DNA from: Solea solea
Lineage: Eukaryota; Chordata; Actinopteri; Pleuronectiformes; Soleidae
DNA length: 64,000 nt
NCBI RefSeq assembly: GCF_958295425.1
Contig: NC_081143.1
Span: 20,045,322 to 20,109,321 of the forward strand
Direction: 5' to 3'
Part shown: positions 34,694 to 48,866 of the stretch, one piece after another
Layout of the letters: each line of letters begins with the position of its first letter
Numbering within the stretch: position 1 is the first letter of the stretch
Position numbers and translations under genes: made by a program
The notes under the pieces: generated by a model
Database searches by the model: none
Seen by the model: only the letters and a program-made list of their open reading frames with translations
What the model was told of the DNA's origin: nothing

Positions 34694-34751
34694 GTTTTTT
34701 TTTACAGTGGAAAATAGGTTTTGCAGCAGGACAACACAATTTAAACGACAC
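34694..34751 (-). other. pdcd4: PDCD4 5'UTR part of first coding exon
   Basis: An acceptor (CTTCAACTTTGCAG) ends at 34752, leaving a 58-nt leader before the ATG. It implies an upstream noncoding exon, for which donors near 35,090 or 35,190 are possible. Confidence 0.5.
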
Positions 34752-35149
34752 CTGCAAAGTTGAAGATCGAGCATTAATACTCAGACTCGTGTTAATAACA
34801 TGACCAGACATGTTAGGTGTCTCCCCTCCCCCCATTCATTCAAAGTCACACTGTTGATAAACAATGGCTGACGCTGCGTTTGCTTTAATGCTCACTGTCA
34901 ACAACAAAAAAAAGGAGCTGCGCAGAGAGGCCAAACTCAAGAATAACTGCACTTATTACACGACTACCCGTACTTTCTGCATCTAAAACATGTACTTTAC
35001 ACTTGCTAGACATTTCACACTCAAAAAATGTTTGTAATGGTCAGTAAAAGGCAAAAACTGGACAGTCTAAAAAGCTAAGTATGTACCGTCAAGCTCAGTG
35101 GACTGGGTCGCCGATAACCAAACACACTGTCGTTATAGACTTTGCATTT

Positions 35150-35420
35150 CTACCGCACTGTGTAGATGAAAGGAAATATCACTGACCGTCTGTTGCGTTC
35201 GAGCTTCTCACTCGCTCCGGTTGCGGACACTATTGTTTTTGTTTTATCGACCCAGCAACGCAGGCACGCAGTTCTATATTCGTCTCCTCTGATTGGCTGG
35301 AGGGCGACTGGTTTTTAAAACAAGGACCCAATGAAAATGCAACACGGGATTTTCGTCTCGTATATTCTGTGCGGCCTGTGGGGGTTGCGGTGTTGGTTTA
35401 TAAAGGGCTGCCCCCTATGG
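35150..35420 (-). promoter_or_regulatory. Probable PDCD4 promoter
   Basis: A CpG-containing block upstream of the PDCD4 5' exon. It holds an inverted CCAAT box (ATTGG at 35292-35296), another CCAAT on the plus strand near 35,330, and a GC-rich run. Position and composition fit a promoter; the transcription start is not defined. Confidence 0.4.
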
Positions 35421-35585
35421 TTGGCATTGTGGAACTGCAACCCAATGGTGGAATACTGTCAATGACATCAGCCTTAGCAGACTAATTAAAGATATAGTAT
35501 GCAGGATTTTGATGTTGGCATGAATTCAATATATCAAAAACAAAACATGATTATTGACTGACTTTTGACATAACACTGAACATCA

Positions 35586-35690
35586 GTGGTAGAAGTAACC
35601 AATTACATCTACTCAAATGACTGTAATTTTGTACAAAATAATTTTTTGAGTATTAATTTAACTGTGTGGTTTCACTCGCAATTGAGTATA
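35586..35690 (+). repeat. Fragment of the ACTTTTACTTGAGTA-type teleost repeat
   Basis: CAGTGGTAGAAGTAACCAATTACATCTACTCAAATGACTGTA-like sequence, the usual terminal part of the same family seen at 46869-47429, 52845-53145 and 61370-61690. Only the end is present. Confidence 0.45.
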
Positions 35691-36975
35691 AATAATGCTT
35701 TATAATCTACTTTGCAGGATTCAAAATCACATTCACTACTGAGTGGTCTACAATATTACCTGGGAGTACCACACAAAATAAAAACGCCTGAACACCTACT
35801 CCAAAAACAGGCAGAAACTAGCAAAGTCCAGGACTGACAAAATAAATGTGTACATATGAAAATAGTTCAAAATTCAAATTGTAAATGTGAAATTGTTGTT
35901 TCACATTTTTGTCATTATTGTCATGTTTGCTTCCTTTAATCTGTTCTTGCACAGTCAAAACACAGTAATATTGAATAACTGCCAGATATTGAGAGTTGAA
36001 GTTATCTTGGAAAAAGGGGGCAGAAGCACTCACTCATTTAACATTTTTTGACAATTCTACAACCATAAAATCAAAATAAATCCAGGTGGCCTGATTACAA
36101 TTATGGTCATAAGAGGGTTAATTACAGATCAGATTTGACTTAGATCTGAATGTGGCTTCCCTCTCCAACAAAAACATCTTTGTATGCATCCTCAACAGAA
36201 AATGGCATATGTGTGTGACAACTCAGTACTGAAGTGGGAGATACTGTAAGTAAAATAAAAATGTACATTTATTGATCTCCCGCAGGGGAAATTCAGAAAC
36301 GGAAGCTATCACAGCAAATTTGTGGGATAGATTTAAGTCTAGAAGGCATCTCTTCCTTTGCTGTCTGATTTTTCTGTGCTGCCACAATGCAGATTGATGA
36401 CGTCAGCGCATGCACACTATCGATGCCGAGTGAAGGCAACAACATGTATACATGTATACTACAGGCCGTACAGTTTCTGTATTCACACAGCCCCAGAAAG
36501 ATCAGACCTGTGATCTGTTTATCAGTCAGTATGTTAAGGGAAATGATCTCAAATGAAAGCGCATATGTTAGGGCTGACTGTCCACACTGTGAAATGCAAG
36601 GGACCAAATCAGATCATAAAATAATCATATATTTTATGTAGATATGCTATTTGCATCAATATAATATTTCTATTTGTTAGGTACTGGCATATTTACAGTG
36701 ATGCTTTTTGCTGATCTATGGATTAATGTGTCGCCCTAATTCAACTGAAACTTGATGATAATAATTAATGATACGTTTTCCATGAATTCCATGAGTGAAA
36801 ATTTCCATCACCAGTTTTTAGGGTGTTGAGAGCATTCAGAGAAATTTGCACTTTAAACCACCCCCAAATGTGGTTTAAATATGATTTAAAAAAATTTTTT
36901 ATTTCATGTCATTTCAGGAGCATTTTGAAAAAGATTTGCAGCAAAATTACTTAGCATTTCTTAATGGGACTAAGT

Positions 36976-37427
36976 CAGGGGTCTCTCGTCAACGCCTCCG
37001 CAGTGGCTCCCTGTCGCTTTGAAAAAAATATGTTTGTCTTTATTTTAATTCTTTCTTTAAGTGAACACTTATTTTTTAAGGGATCAATGCGATAAATGAA
37101 AGTGGTTTAATATTTCGTCCAATAAAATATGCGTCACATCCTATGTCTGTGTCAAATTCCCATCACTTAAATGAAGACATTTGTCCATGAACTATATAAC
37201 ATTTAAATAACTTTTGAATATTTATTTCAAAGAGGTATAAACAGTAATGAAATGTCTACAGTTTTCTTTTTTTTCATTTCATAAATGCAAAAAAACAATT
37301 CCTTTCATATATATAGATATAGTATCTATATATAAAACATTATCTTCACTTTATGGATCAAATTACATTTATTTGGGTGGAGAAGGGACAAAATGGCTCT
37401 TTTAATACAAAAGGTTGCTGACCCCTG
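36976..37427. mobile_element. Non-autonomous hAT element with target-site duplication, 452 bp
   Basis: The termini CAGGGGTC and GACCCCTG are perfect inverse repeats. The right end continues AAAAGGTTGCTGACCCCTG, the known end of Charlie-like hAT MITEs. The flanks are GACTAAGT (36968-36975) and GACTGAGT (37428-37435), an 8-bp target duplication with one difference. The interior has no transposase. Confidence 0.85.
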
Positions 37428-38398
37428 GACTGAGTACTGAGTTATTAATTAGCCATTCACACTGAGTTTTATATGCAGCAGTTTTTGTTTCTTTTTCCTC
37501 AACACATGGGGGCGCTCTTACACAACAGTCCCATTGAAAGTCCTGTTAACACACAAAATGGATGGTGTACCTTACCCTGTATATGAGTTCTTGTCATCGA
37601 GTTCTAAGCATCGTAACACACAGTATGCTAAGTGTACATAGAGATTTAATAACCATAACCTGGTTTCCACCACATTAAATTGCAGGTATTGAAATATAGA
37701 TGAGGCAACTGAAATATTTGAAACATTTATTGAAGTTTTTTTTTTGTTTTTCATCAAAAATTCACTTGAAAAAAAGCCATATGAAAACAACACTATCTTT
37801 GTTGTCACAGGATTATTATTCACAGTATACAAAAACAGAGCCTGGTTCGATAATCCACCTAAAATAAATTACTGTCATATGAAGCATTGTTGATAAATTA
37901 CACACATGGTCCAGTGAAAGTTTTTTAAATATTTAAGGCATTATCATGGTGACAGATATGACGGATTTTTTTGCATAGTTGTATAATTTTTTTGTCCAAA
38001 TGATGCATATTTTGAAGAAATACAAACAGCAAGAGCCTTTAAAGCCCCACATACTGAATAAATAAAAATGAAAATCTTTAGTACCATGCTATACATTAAA
38101 GTCTGTTCAACAAATAACAACAAACCTGAGAATCCGCCTCAGCTTTTCAACTGAGTAAAAAAAAAAAAAAAAAACACCACGATCCTTAATGGAAATTTCA
38201 AGTTATTTTGCAGCTGTAATAGTATATCACTGTAAAAGGAGAAATTTACAAATCAAATAGATAAAAATAGAGAGAATAATCAAACAAAACTTGCACTACG
38301 AGGGGACTAATATAAGACGTTTGTCTTTTCACTAATTGAAAAATCATTTCCATTCTAAAAACAGCAAGTCATTTCACACACAGCGCAGTCAAATAAAC

Positions 38399-38605
38399 TT
38401 TAATAAAACAAAAGAAAATTGCAATTAAATACTTAACATTTAGATAGGTACACACTGGCAGCATCCATGGCTGGGATTGTCGATGCCATTCTAGACATCT
38501 AAGCATCCCTCTCACCAGAATACCCACCACACCTGTGCAAATGTCCAAAAACGTCTCTTCTTTACTCCACTGTTCACTGAGGTCAGAGGTCAAACTGGGT
38601 TACTG
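38399..38605 (-). other. rbm20: RBM20 3'UTR (minimal)
   Basis: The first plausible poly(A) signal after the stop is ATTAAA on the minus strand at 38404-38399, about 200 nt downstream. The human 3'UTR is much longer, so distal ends down to about 37.6 kb are possible. Confidence 0.35.
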
Positions 38606-39815
38606 TCACTGCGCTGCTGTGGGCTCGCAAAACGCATCTGAGAGACTCTGCTCTGCCAGCTGTGATAGATATTTCTGTGGATGAGAGGGAGAAAATCAAT
38701 GACAACCTGCATGTATAGTTTACAACATATAAATACTAAATAATAGACATTAAAAAGGTGTTTAGACCCAAACCATGGCATCTACCAAGGCTGGTTCACT
38801 GAGATTAAATGTCCTTTACAGGAATTATGTAAATCTAAGTGAACATGGTGCCAAATAAACAAATAAATAACATATTCACAAGGCAAAACCACCCAATTCT
38901 AATCAGTTAATCTGTGATATTGACGCTAAATTTAAAAAGAATTACTCGGGGGTGTTCATGAGAAATCACAATCACAAGGTGCACATGGGTTTTGTGACCT
39001 TAACCTTTGACTAACAAAACCTAACCACTTCATCCTGACGTCACAATTTAACATTTGAATCAAATTTGAGGAAATTCCATCAAGGTGGTCTTGAGATATC
39101 ATGTTTACCACAAAAGGGAAGGATGGACAAACTGAAAACACCAGGCACATTAAAAACAAAAGAATGTGTTGACTTTTAAAATGCAAGTGAGAAGACATGA
39201 TCATATTTGATATTTAAAAAAAAACAACAACAACAACATAAGACCAAACATTAAATTCTAAAGCTAAGAATGTAGATTAATGATACTTTACAGTATTGAA
39301 TTAAGAAACACCAGGACAAACACAAACCCAGAACCTTTGACAGACAGGACAAATGTGTAAAACTGTTTCCCCCCCTTCTTGGAATGTAACCCATCAAATG
39401 TTAAGGAATTGCTGCTGCTCTGGTTTTTTCTCAGCTGTGCTGCTGGGAATAAGAGAAATTCAAGATGGCTTGGAGTTGAATGGTCTACAACCGGAAACCT
39501 TATACAGTAACAAATGTACAGGCATGTGTGTGTTTGTGAGTGCTCGGCTGTAAAAGTGTACCACATTTAATGTGCTGCACTAAGTTTGGCTGCATTTATG
39601 TGCGTTTATTTTTCTATTCTATCTTTGAAAACATTAATATCCAATTAGACACACCGATAAAAGTGTCACGTCGAACACACACAGCTGTGCATTATGAGCA
39701 CATGTGCACAGACACTGGGTTACTGAGAGCTGGTTTGCTCATATACTATTTCTGAGAGCAATGACTGAACAAAATGTGGCGATGTTTAACTCCAGATCTC
39801 CCCAGTCTTCCCTCA

Positions 39816-39849
<34 letters not shown>

Positions 39850-41384
39850 GCTACGTGTCTCTGTGCAGTGTGTACCTGAAGGTTCCTGTAGTGCACAGTG
39901 CTGCGGCAGTGTGTCGTCTTAGCATTCTCCTCACTGGTATAAAACAATCCACACAGTTTGCAGTAGAAGCCGGTCCTTGGCACAATGAACTCCACTCCTG
40001 TTAGACAGCAAACAACAACAACAACAACAATTAGAATTTATCTACAGAGACCAGAATGACAGATGAGAGTTCTCACACACGGTACATTTCCCGTGAACAA
40101 TTCAAGTTTGTTTTGAAATTGAAAATTGACAAGTTTTTTTTACACTAAATCAAAGTGTGGGAAATGAAACTATACACAGTTTATTTCATTGAGTGTACAT
40201 ATTCACATCTGTTTGCCTTTCCCATTCATTTAAACTACACAAAGTCTTATTTACTACATCACTTTACTCACCATAATACTCATAATTAACCAATAACATG
40301 AATACATATTAACATTTGCTACATTGGAGAACAATAAACCTATATAAACTCTACTAAGAGAGAGAGAGAAACAACAATTAAATTGTTCTGCGTCTGAAAG
40401 GCGTAAGACAGAGGTGTACAGAATTCACAACACAAGGCTATAATATGACTGATCCTGTGTGTCTGCCCACAGTCTGTGTGTGTGTGTGTGTGTGTGTATG
40501 ATGATCTTATCTTGACACATGGAATTAAACAACAAGAGCAACACATTGTTGAGGTTCAGGCTCACTTTCCAGGTGCTCTGTTTAAAACATACTGCTTCTG
40601 AATGATCAGTGTAATTGTAAAAACAAAAATGACAACAACAACAGCAGCAGCAGCAGCAGCAGCAGCAGGAGTTGCCCCTTCAGTGAGTGTTGTATTTATC
40701 TTGATGGACACATACAGCAGAAAATAGCCTCACAGCTCATGACACACTCAGCTTCTAAGTCTGTGCCGTGGTCTATTGTTGCCATGCGACATCAGGGCTT
40801 ATGTAAGGCTTCACACAGCACTGATAGGCCATGTGCTCGGCCATGTCATTCCAGCCCCAATCATAATATAAATACTCATCTCTCTGGGGTTCATTTCACA
40901 ACCTGCCCACGGAAATGGGTCAGCAAGTGGCCAAGCAATTCCAGTCAATTAGAGTGCTAATGCATCAGGTTGTCAGTGCACTTATTAACGGTGTACATGA
41001 TAACACTGGACTGAGACCACGGGCTGAAGACTCCATAAACCTCCACATCCTTGACAATGATTACGGTAAATATAGACCAGTCTGCTGGGACACATCCAAA
41101 CAGAGAAACCTGATTCAATGTGTATCCCTAGTTCTCCTGCAATTGAGAAATTGAATGTAAGCTGATATTTGCGGCACAGCACAGAAGCCACTCGTGTGAA
41201 CACTTTAACATACTCGGTGATTTTATCTCTGCTAATCTGTAACGGCGGGGAATTGTGTTGACTTTTACCCAAAGGTATGCTGTGTTCACCGACAACCTTT
41301 TCTTGTTCACGGGGTGGCGGGGATGCCTCAATCTCTGCAAAAGGAATGAGAAAAGTTAGAAGAAAGGCAATACCACAAATCATC

Positions 41385-41467
<83 letters not shown>

Positions 41468-44400
41468 ATTTTATACTTTCCATATATATTCTTTTTACAC
41501 TTTGATTTCAATGATCTTAATTAAATATATCTAAAATAAGAACAAACAAGTGCCTCTCAATGGTGCTGTCTTCTATTAAACTTATTTACAGTATTTAGGT
41601 AGCGGAGAAAAGAAACTACGGATGGGACGACCACTTTTTTGTGTCCAATACGGATATCACAAACTCGAGTATCTACCGATACCGATATAAGTCCGATACA
41701 GTCATTTTAGACCATTTATGAACTATGAAGCTGTTAACAACACATTAACCCATTTCAGACCTTATTCTCCAAATGTGTAATAAATATTGTTGAAATAAAC
41801 AGCCCAATCATGACTCAACCAAAATGATTGTTCTGTGCTGATTTTTATTTAAATTTTTTTACAGTCCCTGCATAGTGAAGCATGCGACAGATATGACTTT
41901 TGGATTGTATCGGATTTTACAGTTTTATCTGTTCTATATCCGTTCTAGTGATTTTGACCAGTATTGGACCGATACCGATTCCCATTCCCTAAAAGAAACC
42001 AGCTTCAGAAGACCAAAGCCAATAAAAACCCCATGTGCATTGCAGAGTGATTTGTCCTGGGAATTAATGCCGATTTAACACATTACAACTGGTGAAACCC
42101 TGTTTAAACTCTGGATTTTGACTAGTGAACAATATTTGTGCAACAGTTGACTGACCATTCGGAGAGAAAATCTGTTTTAGATTTAAATACCTGTTTTAAG
42201 AGTTCCATCCTTGCGTTGTACTCCGTTAGTGATTGTTTTTGTGACCTGTCCTATGTCCTGCGTCTTGCCGTCCTCTGACACTGTCATGTCATTTTCCATT
42301 GGCTCTTCTAAGGGCTCAGTGTTGGGAACTTTATCCTCCAAACACGTCTCCTCCAGTGCGGCCTTGAACTCGTCACTGGGGAAGTCACTGGGGTTAGTGA
42401 CTGGCAGCTCAGGAGCCACTTGACCTGATATTTCCTGTTCTCTGGGACAGCTCGCAAGTAAAACCTTCTCCTCTTTCTCTGTGTCATGTGTTTCCGCCTG
42501 ATGAGCAGCTTCCCCACAAGTCTGCTCCTGGTTCGATTTCTTGTTCATCTCCTGCACCTCTGAGGATGAGGTGGACATGGATATGTGCTTCTCTACTGCT
42601 TCTTCCTCTACAGTCTCTTTGGGGCAGGTTGCGTACTCATCCAGCTCAGGAAGGTCTGGCTCAATAATGGAATCATCTTCTCCTCCCACTTCATCAACAG
42701 TGACCAGTTCCTCCATGTTCTTTGGATACCAGCAGTCCTCATCAGTCTCAACTCCACTTTCCCGCTCTTTCTCCTGGGAAAAGGAATCAAGAATAGAGCA
42801 GTGATGTGATTGGTTTAAACGTGTTTCCTGTTACCTGTGGGTTTAATTCAAGGACTGGGAGGTGTTTGGATGGTTACTCACGGTGTCTTTTTCTTGAACA
42901 CATTCAGTAGCCTCTTTTGGTTTATTGTCCTGCTGCGGTGAAACAGATTTTTCTTTCACCTGGTCATCCTGAGAAAATAACTGACTGAGTTGCCAGAAGA
43001 AAATATGAATCAAACAATAAAGAACATTGAAAAGTTACTCACCATGTTTTCAGTGGTCTTTTCCCTGTCATGTTTTTCTGCAGTGTGCCTCCTGCTTGTC
43101 TTTTTGCTCCTGCCCCTGCCTGGTGAGCTCTGCCTTCTTTCCTCCGGTGTTCTGCGAAGTGGCTCCTCACTCGTGGCAAACTCCGAATGTCTTGACCTTC
43201 CGTGATAGTCTCCACCGTCTCTTCTCTTGGGCTTTGTGTCGTGCCTTTGGTATGGAGGCCTGGGCGGCTTCTCTGACTTGTGCATTTGTTCTTTCATGTA
43301 GAAGTCGTCCTCCATGTTCCTGTATGAGTTGAAGGACGCGCCTTGGGGGCTGCCTCGTGGGTGCCAGTCTCTGTTGCTCCTCATCGCTTCACCTCCTCCG
43401 CTGCTCCCTCCTCGCTCATCTGCGGATCGTGAGCTGATATGATCCAAGGACTTCTGATAGGCCTTCCGACGGTCGGCCGCTCGTCCATTTGACCGATCAT
43501 CCTCCAAGCTTCCCCCATTTCTCCATAGGTCATCCCTCTCTCTTTCATCCTCACCTCTTCTCAGGTGAGATGATGACCAATCCCAAGTGCCCCGACACGG
43601 GCCAAGGCCATTACTGCTTCTCTCTGGACCCCTGCATGTTGCGCTCTGGGGGCTGTGGGCTGAGCTGCATGATGTAAAACTGGGACTATGCGAATGAGGA
43701 CTCAGGGAGCGGCTGATGGGGCTGCGAGAGCGAGGTCTCTCTGGTACGTAGCTGCAGAAGGATGATTAGTAGATTATAGAGTTTCAAAGTATGCAGAAAA
43801 CACAAAAATATCCTTCTTGGACGGAATTTGGGAACGCGAAGCTGTCTTACTGTTCAGGTTCATGCATGTCATCTCGTTCCCGCTGAGAAGCGATATTGTG
43901 GATGATGGACTGAACATCTTTGCCTGGTTTCTAAACAGAAAAAAACCCATAACATTTTAATAAAACGAAAACAGAAACCTGATGTTTACTTTATTCTGTT
44001 CGGTCTTACCTTGAGTTGTAGCTCCTTGTACCTCTTTGACATTCGTATGAGCAGCTTCTGATTGTTAATCATCGCTGGAGTAAGTTGGTAGTATTGAACC
44101 ATGGCCTGAGCTGCTTCAATATACGCCATCTCCAGAAATGCCTGGTGGAAGACCAAAAATGTTCTGTAAACAGTAGTCAACTCCTGACAGTTTTCTGGTC
44201 TTTGCGGCAGTTACGTGCATCTCAGATGTCAGACTGGATTCATCCGCATCTTTGAAAACCAAATCATTATATGGCATCACATCATCAATAACAGTCCCCG
44301 TAAGCAAATAACATCAATTACTGTGAATACTAAAATTTGATAGGGGGGATATTAATGGTGTACTTTAGGTTTGATAAATGAGACCTCAGAGCCAGAGTGA

Positions 44401-47400
44401 GCCACCCCTGCAGTGGTAGTTAAATTGTAAATCAGTAAATTATGACACGGCACATGATATCACATATCAATTGCGGCTGAAAATATTGTTAATCATAAAA
44501 ATCACACTGATACATTAATGATTTGCATTTTGACGCATTTCTGTGCAAACACACTGATTTTCACTATCATGTCATCTTTATAAAATCCAATGCGATGCTA
44601 GTAAATTTTATTTTTGGACATTTGAGTATAGAGGCAAGCAAGCAACTTGTGTTGACATTCAATACACTGGCTTGGCATTATAAAAAAAAACTCCCTTAAA
44701 TATTATGGTCACATTTCACACACTTAACAAGCTGTCACTGATGGTCAAAGTCCACCGACATCGTTTGAAACGTGCGGCAAGTGGCTTCTAAAAAACTTCA
44801 CTGATGAATAAGGACAAAATAACAACGCGCGTATACCTGATGAGTCGAGCGCATGAGGATGTAGTTGGTGACTTTGCCAAAGGGAAGTCCGAGGTTGATG
44901 ACGTCATTTTCTGTGCAGCTGCCTTCGGGGAGGTTACAGATGTGAATCACTCGCCCTATGGTTGCTTTTCCGGGTGGAAATGGCTACAAGAAAAGAGAAA
45001 ATGACAAACATGAGCAACTATGGCCATTACAGAACATAATAATGTCATGAAAACTATAGCCAGGATACATACAGTACATACTCAGCTAGTTTTGTCCTCC
45101 CTTTCGCTCCACTTTGAGGCTAACAGCACAAAAAAGGTCACCGCAAAAGTGTTTGTGTGCTCTTAATAATCCGTGTAGCACATTAGAGTCAAGCATATTG
45201 TAAGAAAGTAGTCAAACTTCAGTGTAACACTATCACAAAGGATGTCATGTCATTCGCCCTCCTTTAGACAGCCCAGCTCACTGTGTATCTATTAATATTC
45301 CCGTGGACGTGGTGCAGCAGTGATAGTGAAAGTTCTCTTGTTTGGACTAAGAGACTTGTCAGGGGACGGACCCCGTGCAATTACACACATTTGACATGAA
45401 TCCTCCAGGCTGCCAAGTACAGTGACCGGCAATGCTCAACATTTATCAGTCACCCTTTCTATTTTAATGAGAGAACAGATGAGTAATGCGGGTACGAGAA
45501 ATCTATTTTTCATAGATAAACACGAGGCGGCAGAGATACAGAACTGAGGTGAAAGTAACAACACCTGCTTTGGTTTTAGATATCGTAAGACACATGTTAC
45601 CAAGCAAAATGTCCAGACACGCGATACAATGCTGCATTATACACACTCAACGGCCACTTTATTAGGTACACCTGTTCTGGTGCTTGTTTACAATAATATT
45701 TTAGAGTATTTCATTTCAAATGTGCTTAGAATTCCACACACAACCATTTGGTTTACAGAGAGTGGTCAGAAAACATTCAGTCAACACCTGATGCCAGAGG
45801 TCAAATGGTTTAAATTGACGGGAAGGCGAACAGACAACTCAAATAACCATTTAAGGTATGCAGAGGACCATCTCTGAACACAGCAGCAGAATACCTCATG
45901 ACACTTTATTATTACACTTTATTGTCCTGTGTAACTATGAGTGTGAACGGGGAGTGTTCATATTTTATCACACCCTTGAGAAAACACAAGTAATTAACAT
46001 AGCTGCTGTATGTTCTTTATTGATTAAACCAGCCGCTGAACATAGTGTTAACGTCGTTAAACGTGTCTTTAGCAAGCAGTCGCAAACTCGGCTTATTATT
46101 TCACGTGGTCTCGTTGGCACGGCCATTTTGCTGCAGCTGCACTTTTTCCAGTGGCCCTCCTCCTCTTCCTGATTCTTGGGCTGACAGAGCTGACGGACAG
46201 TCCCATATGCGGGACAGACAGGGGGTCCTAATTCCACCTTGGACCAGCAGCCACAGCCTCTGTTTTTACAGGGAATTTGTTCGGGGAAAGTCCAACACTA
46301 ACATATGCTTCACACTTTGTCCAATTGCCAAAGAGTGTCGATGATATAAAGGGACTCAATGTCACTCAGTTGTAACTGTAAAGGCAACTGTATCAGTATT
46401 TAATGAAGCTCTTATCACAAATAAATATAAATAACGTGTTTCTGTGACACAAAATTCTGATTTACAATTGGAGACCGGAATGGTCAAGTAGTTAAAGAAC
46501 TCAAACTTTGATTTGGATTCCTTTACGAGTCAGATTATGGGACAGTAATTCCTGTTCGCAAACTCTGGACAAGTCTGCTTTTACAAGCCTGGACAATGTC
46601 ACTTTCCAAATGAGCCAGATTGCAGGACGTGCCCAACTTAATGGTTTCTGAGGAGCCATTAACAACTTCAGATCCAAGCATGATAATTGCTTGAACAGCA
46701 CCGCCACCACAATATGCAAAGGTTAAAATGGGTCGGGCTCAATAAACAGATCCAGGAATAGACTGTTTATGCCCTTGGAATATAAGAGAGCACAAGAACT
46801 TTGTTTTCTGCATTCACTGACATCTGACCCATTAAATGTGCAGGCACTTTCACCACAGCACTGATATCCAGTGTTGTAATGTACAAAGTACAAATACAAG
46901 TTACTACTTACTGTACTCAATTACAAAATTCACGTATCTGTACTTTATTTTATTTGCATTTCTAGCAACTTTTACTTTTACTCCACTTTATTTCCTCTAA
47001 CTATCTTTGTTACTCGTTACTGCCAAATAAAATCAGAAGAAGATTTGGTAACGGTCTGTATTTACTGTATATAGCACTTTTCTAGTCTTGATTACACTGT
47101 AGTTTTGCCATTCACCCATTCACACATCTTTCATACCCATTCACACGACATGCAACATGGGGTTAAGTGTCTTGCTCAAGGACACATAGAGTCCGGAATT
47201 TAACCCAAAACCTTCCAGTTAAAAGACAACTTGCCCTACCACTGAGCCACTTTTTACTTTTACTTCAGTACATTTTGTATCAGAAAATTACTTTTGACAA
47301 TTCAGTACAATAAATGTCATATACTTTAAGACTTTTACTTAAGTAATATTATATAAAGTGACTTCAACTTCTACCAAAGTAATTTTTTGGGTAAGATACT

Positions 47401-48825
47401 TGTACTTTTACTCAAGTCTCCCTTTTAGGTACTTTATACAAGACTGTTAATATCACTGTCAAGGTTGGCTTGGGCGTGTAACCACCGGGAATCATCACAC
47501 ACACATTACCAGCACCTCCTTTAATGGTGGACTGTTTTTTGATTATTGAAAAAAGTTTAAAAACTGCATGATGCGAAGGAAGAAAGAGAGAGAGTAATAA
47601 TAGTTTTAAACACACAGCATGTGGGCTCTCTAAATTGAAAAACGATAACAAAAAACATATTTTAAAGCAGAACTGTTACATGTCCGATACTGGTGAAGTG
47701 AGAGCTTTTATAGTTATTTTTCTCAACGGTCGATCAGAAAATTCCCGCCCACAGACGACAGGCAACAAGGATGATTGCTTTCCCAGCCTCGGTGTGTTCA
47801 TCCATGTGTGTTGTCAGTGAAAACCTCACACTCTCATCACCGTGACCTGGTGAACTGTAGGGCCAAAAGGTGTAAAGGATAACAACCGTTTCACGTGGTG
47901 CCTCCCTGTTTTCCCTGACAGCGTGCTGACGGATCCCAGCTGGAATCCGTCCCGACGACTTGTCTGTTTATTTGTACAAAGCACTCTCCGTGTTGGAGGA
48001 TCCCGACGGATGGTCAGTTGGGTTTCACAGTTTTTCCCCCACGTTCCTACACTAAGTGCTCACACACCGAGCCCTCAGATTATTTTACAGCCTCGCACCA
48101 GTGTGAAATGTTACACCGCGGCGTGGGGGTGGCTGTAACCCAAGGTCTGCGGGTCTGTGCCCCTTTCAACCATTAGCTGTAATCCTGTGTTGATCTCTGT
48201 TTGAGTTTAGTTTTCTTATGAAGCTACTGGGTTACTCAAAAGCTGGACCTCTGACACTGCAGTCCAGACTAATGAACATATGCGTATGTGTAAAAATATG
48301 TATGTGTGCGTGTGTGTGTGTCTGTGCTTTGGCTCGTGTGTGAGCTTCTATGTTCAGGTTACAGTGACATTGCTGTTTTTTCTTTGTTTTGATTCTAATT
48401 GAAATGTCGAAGTTGCCTTTTTTTTGGACGGTTTAGTGATCATGTGTACACACAGTGCACCAATAAAACAGTACAATTGACATTGCATATGTTCACACAC
48501 ACACACACACACACACGTGTGCATGAGCACATGTGCTCTGCTCATCACAGGGACTTGAAACAATAAAACCGCACCTGTTCTGCTTCGACAGGGGTGTGTT
48601 GAACATTAGCTCATGTAGCACAGCCTATAAATATTTTCCCACCGGTGGCATAAATCCCTTTGTTAATGACAGAACAATGAGGCACATGCCCCTCCACATC
48701 ACGAGTTCGGGTTCCTGTTGATTAATTTCTCCACATAAAACATGACGGTAGCGTCCGCAGGAACGCAAGAATGAATGCAATTAAATAACACACACACACA
48801 TACATATATATACAGTATATATATA

Positions 48826-48866
<41 letters not shown>

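Larger units (their letters stand above)
35421..38398. other. PDCD4/RBM20 intergenic region
   Basis: Between the PDCD4 promoter and the RBM20 3' end. It holds one repeat end (35586-35690) and the hAT element at 36976-37427. The remainder is AT-rich with no recognised gene. Confidence 0.4.

Noticed and set aside
39704..40004. His-rich or Ser-rich frames over the CAT microsatellite
   Set aside because: Produced by (CAT)n; not a poly-His protein.
42541..42809. Ser-rich plus-strand frames within RBM20
   Set aside because: Antisense to the acidic RBM20 exon 42191-42773, whose sense frame is clearly homologous to the human Glu-rich region.
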